Positions 33,821 through 46,081 of a stretch of DNA of 64,000 nucleotides are shown one piece after another. The stretch comes from Leclercia adecarboxylata (GTDB taxonomy: Bacteria > Pseudomonadota > Gammaproteobacteria > Enterobacterales > Enterobacteriaceae). Made by a program: the position numbers and the translations under genes. Where the stretch lies: NCBI GenBank assembly GCA_901472455.1, contig LR590464.1, positions 806,001 to 870,000 of the forward strand, in the 5' to 3' direction. A model generated the notes under the pieces. It ran no database searches and was not told where the DNA came from. It saw nothing but the letters and a program-made list of their open reading frames with translations. The number at the start of each line of letters is the position of its first letter. The first letter of the stretch is position 1.

Positions 33821-34378
33821 GTGATTAACGACATCAGAAAAGATGCTGAAGTACGCATGGACAAATGCGTTGAAGCGTTCAAAACCCAAATCAGCAAAAT
33901 TCGTACTGGCCGTGCTTCTCCAAGCCTGCTGGATGGTATCGTCGTGGAATACTACGGTACGCCAACGCCGCTGCGTCAGCTGGCGCAGGTTACGGTAGAA
34001 GATACCCGTACGCTGAAAATTAACGTCTTTGATCGTTCAATGGGCCCGGCTGTTGAGAAAGCCATCATGGCATCCGATCTGGGTCTGAACCCAAGCTCTG
34101 CAGGCACGGATATCCGTGTTCCACTGCCAGCGCTGACCGAAGAGCGTCGTAAAGATCTGATCAAAGTGGTACGTGGTGAAGCAGAGCAGGGCCGTGTTGC
34201 CGTGCGTAACGTACGCCGTGACGCGAACGACAAAGTGAAAGCACTGCTGAAAGACAAAGAGATCAGCGAAGATGACGATCGCCGCTCTCAGGACGACGTA
34301 CAGAAACTGACCGATGCAGCCATCAAGAAGCTTGATGCGGCGCTGGCAGAAAAAGAAGCGGAACTGATGCAGTTCTGA
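33821..34378 (+). CDS. frr: Ribosome recycling factor
   Basis: With EF-G splits post-termination ribosomes; essential. The 185-residue frame is intact and starts with GTG, as in E. coli, after an AAGGAT site. Conserved segments include [15 protein letters not shown] and the hinge-flanking [13 protein letters not shown]. The tRNA-like shape is made by a three-helix bundle and a small beta domain around residues 30-105. Confidence 0.98.
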   Translation: MINDIRKDAEVRMDKCVEAFKTQISKIRTGRASPSLLDGIVVEYYGTPTPLRQLAQVTVEDTRTLKINVFDRSMGPAVEKAIMASDLGLNPSSAGTDIRVPLPALTEERRKDLIKVVRGEAEQGRVAVRNVRRDANDKVKALLKDKEISEDDDRRSQDDVQKLTDAAIKKLDAALAEKEAELMQF

Positions 34379-34396
34379 TTTCTGACGTAATCTGAT

Positions 34397-34442
34397 AAAA
34401 CGCCGTACAGAAGGCCCGATGGGCTTTTGCTGGCGGCGTTTT
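34397..34442 (+). terminator. Terminator of frr
   Basis: AAAACGCCG pairs with CGGCGTTTT across a 28-base interval that holds a second small hairpin, GCCCGATGGGC. Both suggest a branched terminator 18 bases after frr. Confidence 0.7.
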
Positions 34443-34474
34443 GCTTTGCTGGTTTCACTACTTCTGGACAATTC

Positions 34475-35675
34475 ATGAAGCAATTAACACTCCTCGGCTC
34501 AACCGGTTCGATTGGTTGCAGGCACGCTCGACGTCGTTCGCCACAACCCTGAACACTACACCGTGACCGCGCTTGTCGCCGGAAAAAACGTTCAGCGGAT
34601 GGTCGAGCAGTGTCTTGAGTTTTCGCCACGCTATGCGGTTATGGACGACGAGGAGAGTGCTCGCCAGGTAAAAGCGCTGCTGGCCGAAAATGGCAGTCGG
34701 ACCGAAGTATTAAGCGGTCAACAGGCTGCCTGCGACATGGCGGCCCTGGATGAAGTAGACCAGGTGATGGCAGCGATTGTGGGAGCTGCGGGCCTGCTGC
34801 CGACGCTGGCGGCGATCGATGCCGGGAAAACGGTGTTGCTGGCCAATAAAGAGTCGCTGGTGACCTGCGGACGCCTGTTTATGGAGGCGGTAAAGCAACG
34901 CGGTGCGCGTCTTTTGCCGGTAGATAGCGAACATAACGCTATTTTTCAGAGTTTACCGCAACCGTTTCAGCAAAACCTGGGGTACGCTGATCTCGAGCAG
35001 AATGGCGTCTCTTCTATCCTGCTTACCGGGTCTGGTGGCCCGTTCCGTGATACGCCGTTGTCTGACCTGGTCTCAATGACCCCGGATCAGGCCTGCCGTC
35101 ATCCGAACTGGTCGATGGGGCGTAAAATCTCGGTCGACTCTGCCACCATGATGAATAAAGGTCTGGAATACATTGAAGCCCGCTGGTTGTTTAACGCCTC
35201 GGCAGCGCAGATGGAAGTGTTGATTCACCCGCAGTCCGTGATCCACTCCATGGTCCGTTATCGGGATGGCAGCGTGGTGGCGCAGTTAGGCGAGCCAGAT
35301 ATGCGTACGCCTATCGCCCATACGATGGCGTGGCCAAACCGCGTCGTCTCCGGCGTGAAGCCGCTCGACTTTTGCAAATTAAGTGCGCTGACGTTCAGCG
35401 CGCCGGATTATCAGCGCTATCCATGCCTGAAACTGGCAATGGAAGCCTTCGAGCAGGGGCAAGCAGCGACAACTGCCCTTAATGCGGCGAATGAAATTGC
35501 TGTCGCCGCCTTCCTCGAACAACGGATCCGCTTTACGGATATCGCTGCGCTGAACCTGTCTGTTCTTGAGGCAATGGATTTACGCGAGCCGCAAAGTGTG
35601 GATGATGTGCTGACCGTCGATGCGAAAGCCAGACTCACGGCGCAAAAAGCGGTGACGCACCTCGCAAGCTGGTGA
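34475..35675 (+). CDS. dxr: 1-Deoxy-D-xylulose 5-phosphate reductoisomerase, one frameshift
   Basis: First committed enzyme of the MEP isoprenoid pathway and target of fosmidomycin. The NADPH-binding GSTGSIG lies at the N-terminus. Metal-binding residues are in [13 protein letters not shown] and [14 protein letters not shown], and the flexible loop has the [14 protein letters not shown] block. An extra G near 34520 (GGTTGCAGGCACG) puts the first 15 residues in another frame. ATG 34475 gives [14 protein letters not shown], and corrected length is 399 residues. Confidence 0.96.
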
Positions 35676-35702
35676 TAATCCAGCCTCGGGTGGTCATGCT
35701 AT

Positions 35703-35731
35703 TTGTTAGCGTTGTGCTTCAGTGATATAGT
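35703..35731 (+). promoter_or_regulatory. Candidate promoter upstream of uppS
   Basis: TTGTTA and TATAGT with the ideal 17-base spacer, 28 bases after the dxr stop. It could drive the uppS-cdsA-rseP-bamA run, but a terminator-like hairpin lies 44 bases downstream of it. Confidence 0.6.
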
Positions 35732-35774
35732 CTGCGCCACCTGATTGCGGGTAGTTGACGTTACGTGGTCAGGT

Positions 35775-35800
35775 AAGCCGTGGTATGACACGGCTTTTTT
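35775..35800 (+). terminator. Terminator or attenuator in the uppS leader
   Basis: AAGCCGTG and CACGGCTT pair perfectly around a 6-base loop and are followed by TTTT. It is 60 bases upstream of uppS, placed to end both dxr read-through and transcripts from the promoter at 35703. Confidence 0.85.
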
Positions 35801-35860
35801 ACGTAAAGGCTTCAGTATTCCTGAGTACCGTTAAATCCTTTCAGGGACCAAAAACGCGTT

Positions 35861-36618
35861 ATGTTGTCTGCGAATCAACCAATAAGCGAGAACTTGCCAG
35901 CACATGGCTGTCGTCATGTTGCGATCATCATGGATGGCAATGGCCGCTGGGCGAAAAGACAAGGGAAGATCCGAGCCTTTGGGCATAAAGCTGGGGCGAA
36001 ATCTGTGCGCCGCGCCGTTTCTTTTGCCGCTAATAACGGCATTGATGCGTTAACGCTCTATGCTTTCAGCAGTGAAAACTGGAATCGACCTGCGCAGGAA
36101 GTTAGTGCGTTGATGGAATTGTTTGTGTGGGCGCTCGACAGCGAAGTAAAAAGCCTGCACCGCCACAACGTTCGTCTGCGTATTATCGGGGATACCAGTC
36201 GTTTTAACTCACGTCTGCAGGAACGTATTCGTAAAGCGGAAGCGTTGACCGGGAAAAACACCGGCTTAACGCTCAATATCGCGGCGAATTATGGCGGACG
36301 TTGGGATATTGTCCAGGGTGTACGGCATTTGGCTGAACAGGTTCAGGAAGGGCTATTACAGCCGGACCAGATTGATGAAGAGGCGCTGAGTCAGCAAATC
36401 TGCATGAGTGAACTGACACCCGTGGATTTAGTAATTAGGACAGGGGGAGAACATCGCATCAGTAACTTTTTGCTGTGGCAGATTGCCTACGCCGAACTTT
36501 ACTTTACAGATGTTCTTTGGCCCGATTTTGATGAACAAGACTTTGAAGGTGCGCTGCATGCTTTGCCAATCGAGAGCGTCGCTTTGGTGGTACCGAGCCT
36601 GGTGGCGACAACGCCTGA
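35861..36618 (+). CDS. uppS: Undecaprenyl diphosphate synthase, one frameshift
   Basis: Cis-prenyltransferase that makes the C55 lipid carrier for peptidoglycan and O-antigen (also called ispU). The catalytic aspartate is in [11 protein letters not shown], and the diphosphate-binding site in [11 protein letters not shown]. One T is missing near 36563 (CATGCTTTGCC), so the last 18 residues shift. Correction gives [18 protein letters not shown] and a stop at 36616-36618, 252 residues in all. It ends 11 bases before cdsA. Confidence 0.96.
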
Positions 36619-36629
36619 TGGGGTAGCTT

Positions 36630-37489
36630 TTGCTGAAGTATCGCCTGATTTCTGCGTTTGTTTTAATACCTGTTGTCATCGCGGCGCTGTTTTTACTGCC
36701 ACCGGTGGGCTTCGCTATTGTCACTCTGGTCGTTTGCATGCTGGCGGCGTGGGAATGGGGTCAGCTTAGCGGCTTTACTTCGCGTTCCCAGCGGGTATGG
36801 CTGGCGGTGTTGTGCGGCCTGATGCTGGCGCTGATGCTCTTTATGCTGCCAGAGTACCATCACAATATTCATCAGCCGATCATAGCAGGTTCGCTCTGGC
36901 TTTCGCTGGGATGGTGGCTTGCAGCCCTGCTGCTGGTACTCTTTTATCCCGGCTCTGCTTCCGCTATGGCGCAATTCTAAACTACTGCGTCTCTGCTTTG
37001 GGCTGTTCACCATCGTTCCTTTCTTCTGGGGAATGCTTGCCCTCCGTACCTGGCACTACGACGACAACCCTTACAGCGGCGCGTTATGGCTGCTTTATTG
37101 TCATGATTCTCGTCTGGGGGGCTGACTCTGGCGCCTATATGTTTGGTAAACTGTTTGGCAAACATAAACTGGCGCCAAAGGTCTCTCCGGGTAAAACCTG
37201 GCAAGGCTTTATCGGCGGGTTATTTACGGCGGCGATTATCTCATGGGGTTATGGCGTGTGGGCCAACCTTGAGGTGGCACCGGCAACCCTACTGGTCTGT
37301 TCTATCGTCGCAGCGCTGGCTTCCGTGCTGGGTGATTTGACCGAAAGTATGTTTAAGCGTGAAGCAGGGATCAAAGACAGTGGCAATCTTATTCCAGGGC
37401 ACGGTGGTATCCTGGATCGTATAGACAGCCTGACGGCGGCGGTTCCCGTGTTTGCCTGCCTGTTTTTGCTGGTATTTGGGACGATTTAA
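36630..37489 (+). CDS. cdsA: Phosphatidate cytidylyltransferase, two frameshifts
   Basis: Makes CDP-diacylglycerol, the branch-point precursor of all phospholipids; an essential inner-membrane protein with about eight membrane segments. The family signature near the C-terminus reads [12 protein letters not shown], preceded by [10 protein letters not shown]. The start is TTG 36630 ([13 protein letters not shown]). An extra C near 36956 and an extra T near 37094 split the gene into three frames. The corrected length, 285 residues, is that of E. coli CdsA. Confidence 0.95.
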
Positions 37490-37500
37490 CGGAAGGTTTT

Positions 37501-38854
37501 ATGCTTAGCATTCTCTGGAATCTGGCGGCGTTCATTGTTGCACTGGGTGTGCTTATCACGGTGCATGAATTTGGCCATTTCTGGGTTGCTCGGCGCTGTG
37601 GCGTACGTGTAGAGCGCTTTTCAATTGGTTTTGGGAAAGCGCTCTGGCGTCGTAACGACCGCCACGGCACAGAATTTGTTATTGCCCTTATCCCGCTCGG
37701 CGGCTACGTCAAAATGTTGGATGAGCGCGTAGAGCCAGTGGCGCCTGAAGTGCGCCACTACGCGTTCAATAACAAAACCGTCGGCCAGCGCGCCGCCATC
37801 ATTGCTGCTGGTCCGGTGGCAAACTTCATTTTCGCTATCTTTGCTTACTGGCTGGTGTTTATCATCGGTGTCCCTGGCGTTCGTCCGGTTGTTGGTGAAA
37901 TAACACCCAACTCCATCGCGGCAAGCGCGGCAAATTAACCCCAGGGATGGAACTTAAAGCGATTGATGGTATCGAAACCCCTGATTGGGATTCCGTGCGG
38001 TTACAACTGGTTGCCAAAATTGGCGATGAGCAGACCACCGTCAGCGTGTCACCTTTCGGTTCCAGTACGCGTCAGGATAAAATCCTGAATTTACGCAACT
38101 GGACCTTTGAGCCAGATAAGAAGATCCTGTAGCGGCTTTAGGCATTCGCCCACGCAGCGCACAGATTGAACCGGTGCTGGCAGAAGTGCAGTCTGACTCC
38201 GCAGCGCGTAAAGCAGGTTTGCAAGCGGGCGATAGGATCGTTAAAGTCGATGGTCAACCTTTAACGCAGTGGATGACCTTTGTTACTCTGGTGCGTGATA
38301 ATCCAGGTACGCCGCTGGCGCTGGAGATAGAAAGGCAGGGCAGCCCGCTCTCCTTAACGCTTATCCCGGATACGAAACCGGGTGGCGGAAAGGCTGAAGG
38401 TTTTGCAGGCGTGGTGCCAAAAGTCATCCCGCTGCCTGATGAGTACAAGACAATACGCCAGTATGGGCCGTTCAGCGCCATTCTTGAAGCCACGGATAAA
38501 ACATGGCAACTGATGAAGCTGACCGTGCAGATGCTGGGGAAATTGATTACCGGTGACGTAAAACTGAACAACCTCAGTGGGCCGATTTCGATCGCTCAGG
38601 GGGCTGGGATGTCAGCAGAGTTCGGGGTGATTTACTATCTCATGTTCCTTGCGCTCATTAGCGTGAACCTCGGGATAATAAATCTGTTCCCACTGCCTGT
38701 TTTAGACGGGGGTCATCTGCTGTTTTTAGCGATCGAGAAGCTAAAAGGCGGGCCGGTATCCGAGCGAGTTCAAGACTTTAGTTATCGCATTGGTTCGATT
38801 TTACTGGTGCTGTTAATGGGGCTTGCACTTTTCAATGATTTCTCTCGGTTGTAA
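37501..38854 (+). CDS. rseP: Site-2 intramembrane protease RseP, two frameshifts
   Basis: Cleaves the anti-sigma factor RseA within the membrane after DegS, releasing sigma-E; it also clears signal-peptide remnants. The zinc motif HEFGH is at residues 22-26, and the second metal-ligand motif is [12 protein letters not shown] near the C-terminus. Two PDZ domains lie between ([17 protein letters not shown] is in the second). A missing A near 37931 and another near 38118 give three frames. It sits between cdsA and bamA, so protease and its main client pathway are co-expressed. Confidence 0.96.
37949..37977 (+). promoter_or_regulatory. Possible internal sigma-E-type promoter in rseP
   Basis: GGAACTT, a 16-base spacer and TCGAAA match the sigma-E consensus well. 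It lies inside the rseP coding sequence about 900 bases upstream of bamA. sigma-E is known to raise bamA and downstream genes in E. coli, but I cannot say that this is the site. Confidence 0.4.
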
Positions 38855-38865
38855 GAGAGTGTTAG

Positions 38866-41314
<2,449 letters not shown>

Positions 41315-41393
41315 TTGTCCGTTGCAAAGGAATGCGTTGGCAGTGTAGCGCTGACAACTGGCGATCGCAGGATCGCCTTGCCACGCAAAGAAC

Positions 41394-41409
41394 GGTACCT
41401 TCGGGTACC
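41394..41409 (+). other. UUCG-capped hairpin between bamA and skp
   Basis: GGTACC TTCG GGTACC: a six-pair stem closed by the very stable C(UUCG)G tetraloop, 23 bases before the skp start. There is no T-run, so a role in mRNA stability or processing is more likely than termination. Confidence 0.6.
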
Positions 41410-41432
41410 AATGGGATGGTAAGGAGTTAATT

Positions 41433-41927
41433 GTGAAAAAGTGGTTATTAGCTGCAGGTCTCGGTTTAGCGATGGCAACTTCTGCTCAGGCTGCAGACAA
41501 AATTGCAATCGTCAATATGGGTAACTTGTTCCAGCAGGTTGCGCAGAAAACGGGTGTTTCTGCCACGCTGGAGAACGAGTTCAAAGGCCGTGCAAGCGAA
41601 CTGCAAGGTATGGAAAAAGATCTGCAATCCAAAATGCAGCGTCTGCAGCGCGATGGTTCTACCATGAAAGCGAGCGAGCGCAGCAAACTGGAAAAAGACG
41701 TAATGGCTCAGCGTCAGACTTTCTCTCAGAAAGCGCAAGCTTTTGAGCAGGATCGTCAACGTCGTTCTAACGAAGAACGTGGCAAGCTGGTTACCCGTAT
41801 CCAGTCCGCCGTGAAAGCTGTTGCCGCCGATCAGAACATCGATCTGGTTGTTGATGGCAACGCTGTTGCATTCAACAGCAGCGATGTTAAAGACATCACC
41901 GCTGATGTCCTGAAACAGGTTAAATAA
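41433..41927 (+). CDS. skp: Periplasmic chaperone Skp
   Basis: Trimeric jellyfish-shaped holdase that carries unfolded outer-membrane proteins to BamA. A signal peptide ([20 protein letters not shown]) is followed by 144 residues rich in K, Q, R and E with long coiled-coil helices. The start is GTG 41433 after AAGGAG. The frame is intact at 164 residues, close to the 161 of E. coli. It stops 3 bases before lpxD. Confidence 0.97.
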   Translation: MKKWLLAAGLGLAMATSAQAADKIAIVNMGNLFQQVAQKTGVSATLENEFKGRASELQGMEKDLQSKMQRLQRDGSTMKASERSKLEKDVMAQRQTFSQKAQAFEQDRQRRSNEERGKLVTRIQSAVKAVAADQNIDLVVDGNAVAFNSSDVKDITADVLKQVK

Positions 41928-41930
41928 GTA

Positions 41931-42956
41931 ATGCCTTCAATTCGACTCGCTGATTTAGCTCAGCAGTTGGATGCAGAATTACACGGTGATGGCGATATCG
42001 TCATCACCGCTGTTGCGTCCATGCAGTCTGCTAAAGCAGGCACTATCACCTTCATGGTAAGCCCGAAGTACCGTGAACATCTGGCTCTTTGCCAGGCGTC
42101 TGCTGTCGTACTGACGCAGGACGATTTGCCGTTTGCCAAAGGTGCAGCGCTGGTAGTGAAGAATCCCTACCTGACATACGCCCGTATGGCACAAATTCTG
42201 GATACCACGCCGCAGCCGGCACAGAACATCGCACCCGGTGCGGTGATTGATCCGACGGCGCAGCTGGGTAATAACGTATCAATTGGTGCAAATGCGGTTA
42301 TCGAATCAGACGTCGTGCTGGGCGATAACGTTGTCATTGGTGCCGGTTGCTTCGTAGGTAAAAAAACAAAAATTGGTGCAGGTTCTCGCCTGTGGGCCAA
42401 TGTCTCCGTTTATCATGAGATCGAAATTGGTGAACAATGCCTGATCCATTCCAGCACCGTTATTGGCGCAGATGGTTTCGGTTATGCCAACGATCGTGGT
42501 AATTGGGTCAAGATCCCGCAGCTGGGACGGGTGATCATCGGCGATCGTGTCGAAATCGGCGCATGCACTACCATTGACCGTGGCGCGCTTGATGACACGA
42601 TAATCGGTAATGGTGTTATCATCGATAACCAGTGCCAGATTGCACATAACGTTGTGATTGGCGACAATACGGCGGTTGCCGGTGGCGTTATTATGGCGGG
42701 CAGCCTGAAGATCGGCCGTTACTGTATGATTGGCGGTGCCAGCGTCATTAACGGGCATATGGAAATATGCGATAAAGTCACGGTTACAGGGATGGGCATG
42801 GTTATGCGTCCTATCACTGAACCGGGCGTTTACTCCTCAGGTATTCCGTTGCAGCCTAACAAGGTGTGGCGTAAAACTGCTGCCCTGGTGATGAATATTG
42901 ATGATATGAGTAAGCGCCTCAAGGCCATTGAGCGCAAAATCGATCAACAAGACTAA
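41931..42956 (+). CDS. lpxD: UDP-3-O-(3-hydroxymyristoyl)glucosamine N-acyltransferase
   Basis: Third enzyme of lipid A synthesis, adding an N-linked hydroxymyristoyl chain. The 341-residue frame is intact. The N-terminal uridine-binding domain (to about residue 100) is followed by a left-handed beta-helix of hexapeptide repeats ([20 protein letters not shown]) with the catalytic histidine in [10 protein letters not shown]. The C-terminal helix reads [16 protein letters not shown]. It starts 3 bases after skp. Confidence 0.98.
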   Translation: MPSIRLADLAQQLDAELHGDGDIVITAVASMQSAKAGTITFMVSPKYREHLALCQASAVVLTQDDLPFAKGAALVVKNPYLTYARMAQILDTTPQPAQNIAPGAVIDPTAQLGNNVSIGANAVIESDVVLGDNVVIGAGCFVGKKTKIGAGSRLWANVSVYHEIEIGEQCLIHSSTVIGADGFGYANDRGNWVKIPQLGRVIIGDRVEIGACTTIDRGALDDTIIGNGVIIDNQCQIAHNVVIGDNTAVAGGVIMAGSLKIGRYCMIGGASVINGHMEICDKVTVTGMGMVMRPITEPGVYSSGIPLQPNKVWRKTAALVMNIDDMSKRLKAIERKIDQQD

Positions 42957-43058
42957 GCGTTCACCCGTTAAACGCATACTTCCCGGCCTGTCGGCTTTCT
43001 TATAAACCGGCAGGCCGTGTTATTATTGCCATTCAGATATTTTGACAGGAAGAGTATT

Positions 43059-43514
43059 TTGACTACTGACACTCATACTCTGCATATTGAAGAGATTTTA
43101 GAACTTCTGCCGCACCGCTACCCGTTTTTGCTGGTAGACCGTGTGCTGGATTTTGAAGAAGGTCGTTTTCTGCGCGCAGTGAAAAATGTTTCTGTAAACG
43201 AGCCATTCTTCCAGGGGCATTTCCCTGGGAAGCCTATCTTCCCGGGCGTATTGATCCTGGAAGCGATGGCTCAGGCTACCGGTATTCTGGCGTTTAAAAG
43301 CGTTGGTAAACTGGAGCCGGGTGAGCTGTATTACTTCGCAGGTATCGACGAAGCGCGCTTTAAGCGCCCGGTTGTACCTGGTGATCAGATGATCATGGAA
43401 GTGACTTTTGAAAAAACGCGTCGCGGCCTGACTCGCTTCAAAGGCGTAGCTCTGGTTGACGGCAAAGTTGTTTGCGAAGCTACCATGATGTGTGCGCGTA
43501 GCCGGGAGGCCTGA
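43059..43514 (+). CDS. fabZ: 3-Hydroxyacyl-ACP dehydratase FabZ
   Basis: Hot-dog-fold dehydratase of fatty-acid synthesis; it competes with LpxA for hydroxymyristoyl-ACP, so its position between lpxD and lpxA is meaningful. The catalytic histidine is in [11 protein letters not shown] and the glutamate in LILEAMAQ. The start is the TTG at 43059, 6 bases after AGGAAG, giving 151 residues as in E. coli. A longer ATG-started frame upstream lacks a ribosome site. Confidence 0.97.
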   Translation: MTTDTHTLHIEEILELLPHRYPFLLVDRVLDFEEGRFLRAVKNVSVNEPFFQGHFPGKPIFPGVLILEAMAQATGILAFKSVGKLEPGELYYFAGIDEARFKRPVVPGDQMIMEVTFEKTRRGLTRFKGVALVDGKVVCEATMMCARSREA

Positions 43515-43517
43515 TAC

Positions 43518-44306
43518 GTGATTGATAAAACCGCCTTTATTCATCCAACCGCCATTGTGGAAGAAGGCGCCGTTATCGGTGCTAACGTTCACATTGGTCC
43601 ATTTTGTATTGTTGGACCCCATGTTGAAATTGGTGAGGGTACCGTACTGAAATCTCACGTTGTGGTGAATGGTCATACGACCATTGGCCGCGATAACGTG
43701 ATCTATCAGTTCGCCTCCATCGGTGAAGTTAACCAGGATCTGAAATATGCTGGCGAACCGACCCGTGTGGAAATTGGCGATCGTAACCGCATTCGCGAAA
43801 GCGTAACCATTCATCGTGGCACAGTACAGGGTGGTGAATTGACGAAGGTGGGCAGCGATAACCTGTTTATGGTCAACGCGCACATCGCGCATGACTGTAC
43901 CGTTGGTAACCGCTGTATTCTCGCCAACAACGCAACGCTGGCGGGACACGTATCAGTTGACGATCATGCCATCATTGGCGGCATGACCGCTGTCCATCAG
44001 TTCTGCATCATTGGTGCGCACGTGATGGTAGGCGGCTGCTCCGGCGTGGCGCAGGACGTCCCGCCGTATGTGATTGCGCAGGGTAACCATGCGACGCCGT
44101 TTGGTGTCAACATCGAAGGCCTCAAGCGCCGCGGCTTCAGCCGTGAAGCGATTATGGCTATCCGTAACGCCTATAAACAGCTGTACCGTAATGGTAAAAC
44201 GCTGGAAGAGGCGAAGCCGGAAATCGCTGAACTGGCGAAACAGCACCCTGAGGTGAACGCGTTCGTGGAATTCTTCGCACGCTCAACCCGTGGTCTGATT
44301 CGTTAA
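43518..44306 (+). CDS. lpxA: UDP-N-acetylglucosamine acyltransferase
   Basis: First enzyme of lipid A synthesis, a cytoplasmic trimer using hydroxymyristoyl-ACP. Intact at 262 residues with a GTG start. The beta-helix begins [20 protein letters not shown], the catalytic histidine is in [11 protein letters not shown], and the chain-length ruler region lies around [15 protein letters not shown]. Its stop shares one base with the lpxB start. Confidence 0.98.
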   Translation: MIDKTAFIHPTAIVEEGAVIGANVHIGPFCIVGPHVEIGEGTVLKSHVVVNGHTTIGRDNVIYQFASIGEVNQDLKYAGEPTRVEIGDRNRIRESVTIHRGTVQGGELTKVGSDNLFMVNAHIAHDCTVGNRCILANNATLAGHVSVDDHAIIGGMTAVHQFCIIGAHVMVGGCSGVAQDVPPYVIAQGNHATPFGVNIEGLKRRGFSREAIMAIRNAYKQLYRNGKTLEEAKPEIAELAKQHPEVNAFVEFFARSTRGLIR

Positions 44307-45454
44307 TGGTTGATAGTCGCCCGCTGACGATCGCCCTTGTCGCCGGAGAAACCTCCGGCGATATTCTTGGTGCTGGTCTTATTCGAGCGCTCAAGGCGCG
44401 CGTTCCCAATGCGCGCTTTGTCGGCGTTGCCGGTCCATTGATGCAGGCTGAAGGATGTGAAGCCTGGTACGAGATGGAAGAGCTGGCGGTGATGGGCATC
44501 GTTGAGGTGCTGGGGCGCTTGCGCCGTTTGCTGCACATCCGCGCCGATTTAACACGCCGTTTTACCGAACTTCAGCCCGATGTTTTCGTCGGCATTGATG
44601 CGCCTGATTTCAATATTACCCTCGAAGGGAATCTGAAAAAGCAGGGGATCAAAACCATTCATTACGTCAGTCCGTCCGTCTGGGCGTGGCGACAGAAACG
44701 CGTTTTCAAAATAGGCAGATCGACGAATCTGGTGTTGGCCTTCCTGCCTTTCGAAAAAGCGTTTTACGATAAATTCAACGTGCCTTGCCGCTTTATCGGT
44801 CACACGATGGCGGATGCCATGCCGCTGGACCCCGATAAAAATGCGGCGCGCGACGTGCTTGGCATTCCGCATGACGTGCACTGTCTGGCCCTGCTGCCGG
44901 GTAGTCGTGGGGCAGAAGTGGAAATGCTCAGCGCAGATTTCCTTAAAACGGCGCAGATCCTGCGTCAGACCTACCCTGATCTCGAAGTGGTCGTGCCGCT
45001 GGTAAATGCCAAACGCCGGGAACAGTTCGAGCGCATTAAGGCCGAGGTCGCCCCGGATCTGCATGTTCATCTGTTAGATGGCAAGGGCCGTGAGGCGATG
45101 GTGGCCAGCGATGCCGCGCTGCTGGCATCCGGCACTGCCGCGCTGGAGTGTATGCTGGCGAAATGCCCGATGGTCGTAGGCTATCGTATGAAGCCGTTCA
45201 CCTTTTGGTTGGCGAAACGTCTCGTGAAAACCGATTACGTCTCCCTGCCAAACCTGCTTGCCCGACGCGAGCTGGTGAAAGAGTTGCTGCAGGATGAGTG
45301 CCAGCCACAGGCGTTAGCCGCTGCGCTATTACCGCTGCTGGCCAACGGCAAAACCAGCCATGAAATGCATGACACCTTCCGGGAGCTGCATCAGCAGATC
45401 CGCTGTAATGCCGATGAGCAGGCGGCTGACGCGGTGCTGGAGTTAGCACAATGA
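44306..45454 (+). CDS. lpxB: Lipid-A-disaccharide synthase
   Basis: Peripheral membrane glycosyltransferase (family GT19) that joins lipid X and UDP-diacylglucosamine. The 382-residue frame is intact. [11 protein letters not shown] is at the N-terminus, the membrane-contact and acceptor region is around [11 protein letters not shown], and the UDP-binding half holds [11 protein letters not shown] and [10 protein letters not shown]. It overlaps lpxA by one base and rnhB by four. Confidence 0.98.
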   Translation: MVDSRPLTIALVAGETSGDILGAGLIRALKARVPNARFVGVAGPLMQAEGCEAWYEMEELAVMGIVEVLGRLRRLLHIRADLTRRFTELQPDVFVGIDAPDFNITLEGNLKKQGIKTIHYVSPSVWAWRQKRVFKIGRSTNLVLAFLPFEKAFYDKFNVPCRFIGHTMADAMPLDPDKNAARDVLGIPHDVHCLALLPGSRGAEVEMLSADFLKTAQILRQTYPDLEVVVPLVNAKRREQFERIKAEVAPDLHVHLLDGKGREAMVASDAALLASGTAALECMLAKCPMVVGYRMKPFTFWLAKRLVKTDYVSLPNLLARRELVKELLQDECQPQALAAALLPLLANGKTSHEMHDTFRELHQQIRCNADEQAADAVLELAQ

Positions 45455-46047
45455 TGGAATTTGTTTACCCTCACACCCATCTGGTGGCGGGTGTGGATGA
45501 AGTGGGTCGTGGGCCGCTGGTGGGGGCCGTTGTCACTGCCGCGGTGATCCTCGATCCTGCTCGTCCGATTATCGGTCTGAATGACTCGAAGAAATTATCC
45601 GAAAAGCGCCGTCTGGCGTTATACGATGAAATTAAAGAAAAAGCGCTGGCCTGGAGTCTGGGGCGCGCGGAGCCGCATGAGATCGACGAACTGAACATCC
45701 TGCATGCCACAATGTTGGCGATGCAGCGTGCGGTAGCCGGGCTGAGCGTGGTGCCCGAATTTGTGCTGATCGACGGGAATCGTTGTCCGGCGCTACCCAT
45801 GCCGTCACTGGCGGTCGTTAAAGGCGACAGCCGGGTAGCCGAAATCAGCGCCGCCTCGATTATTGCCAAAGTCACCCGCGATGCCGAAATGGCTGCGCTG
45901 GATCTCACTTTTCCCCAGTATGGCTTTGCCCAGCATAAGGGGTATCCTACCGCTTTCCATCTGGAAAGACTGGCTGAACACGGCGCAACTGAACATCATC
46001 GCCGCAGTTTTGGGCCGGTGAAACGCGCACTGGGACTGATGTCCTGA
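45451..46047 (+). CDS. rnhB: Ribonuclease HII
   Basis: Cuts 5' of ribonucleotides embedded in DNA, starting ribonucleotide excision repair. The 198-residue frame is intact. The acidic catalytic set is in [19 protein letters not shown] and [17 protein letters not shown] 45451 lies in the ATGA overlap with the lpxB stop; a second ATG follows directly at 45454. dnaE follows 34 bases downstream. Confidence 0.97.
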   Translation: MMEFVYPHTHLVAGVDEVGRGPLVGAVVTAAVILDPARPIIGLNDSKKLSEKRRLALYDEIKEKALAWSLGRAEPHEIDELNILHATMLAMQRAVAGLSVVPEFVLIDGNRCPALPMPSLAVVKGDSRVAEISAASIIAKVTRDAEMAALDLTFPQYGFAQHKGYPTAFHLERLAEHGATEHHRRSFGPVKRALGLMS

Positions 46048-46081
46048 ATCAAGACGCCAATAAGTAACGCGGAATCTGAAG

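Noticed and set aside
43017..43058. An earlier ATG start for fabZ at 43017
   Set aside because: It has no ribosome site, adds non-conserved residues, and the TTG at 43059 has AGGAAG and gives the family length.
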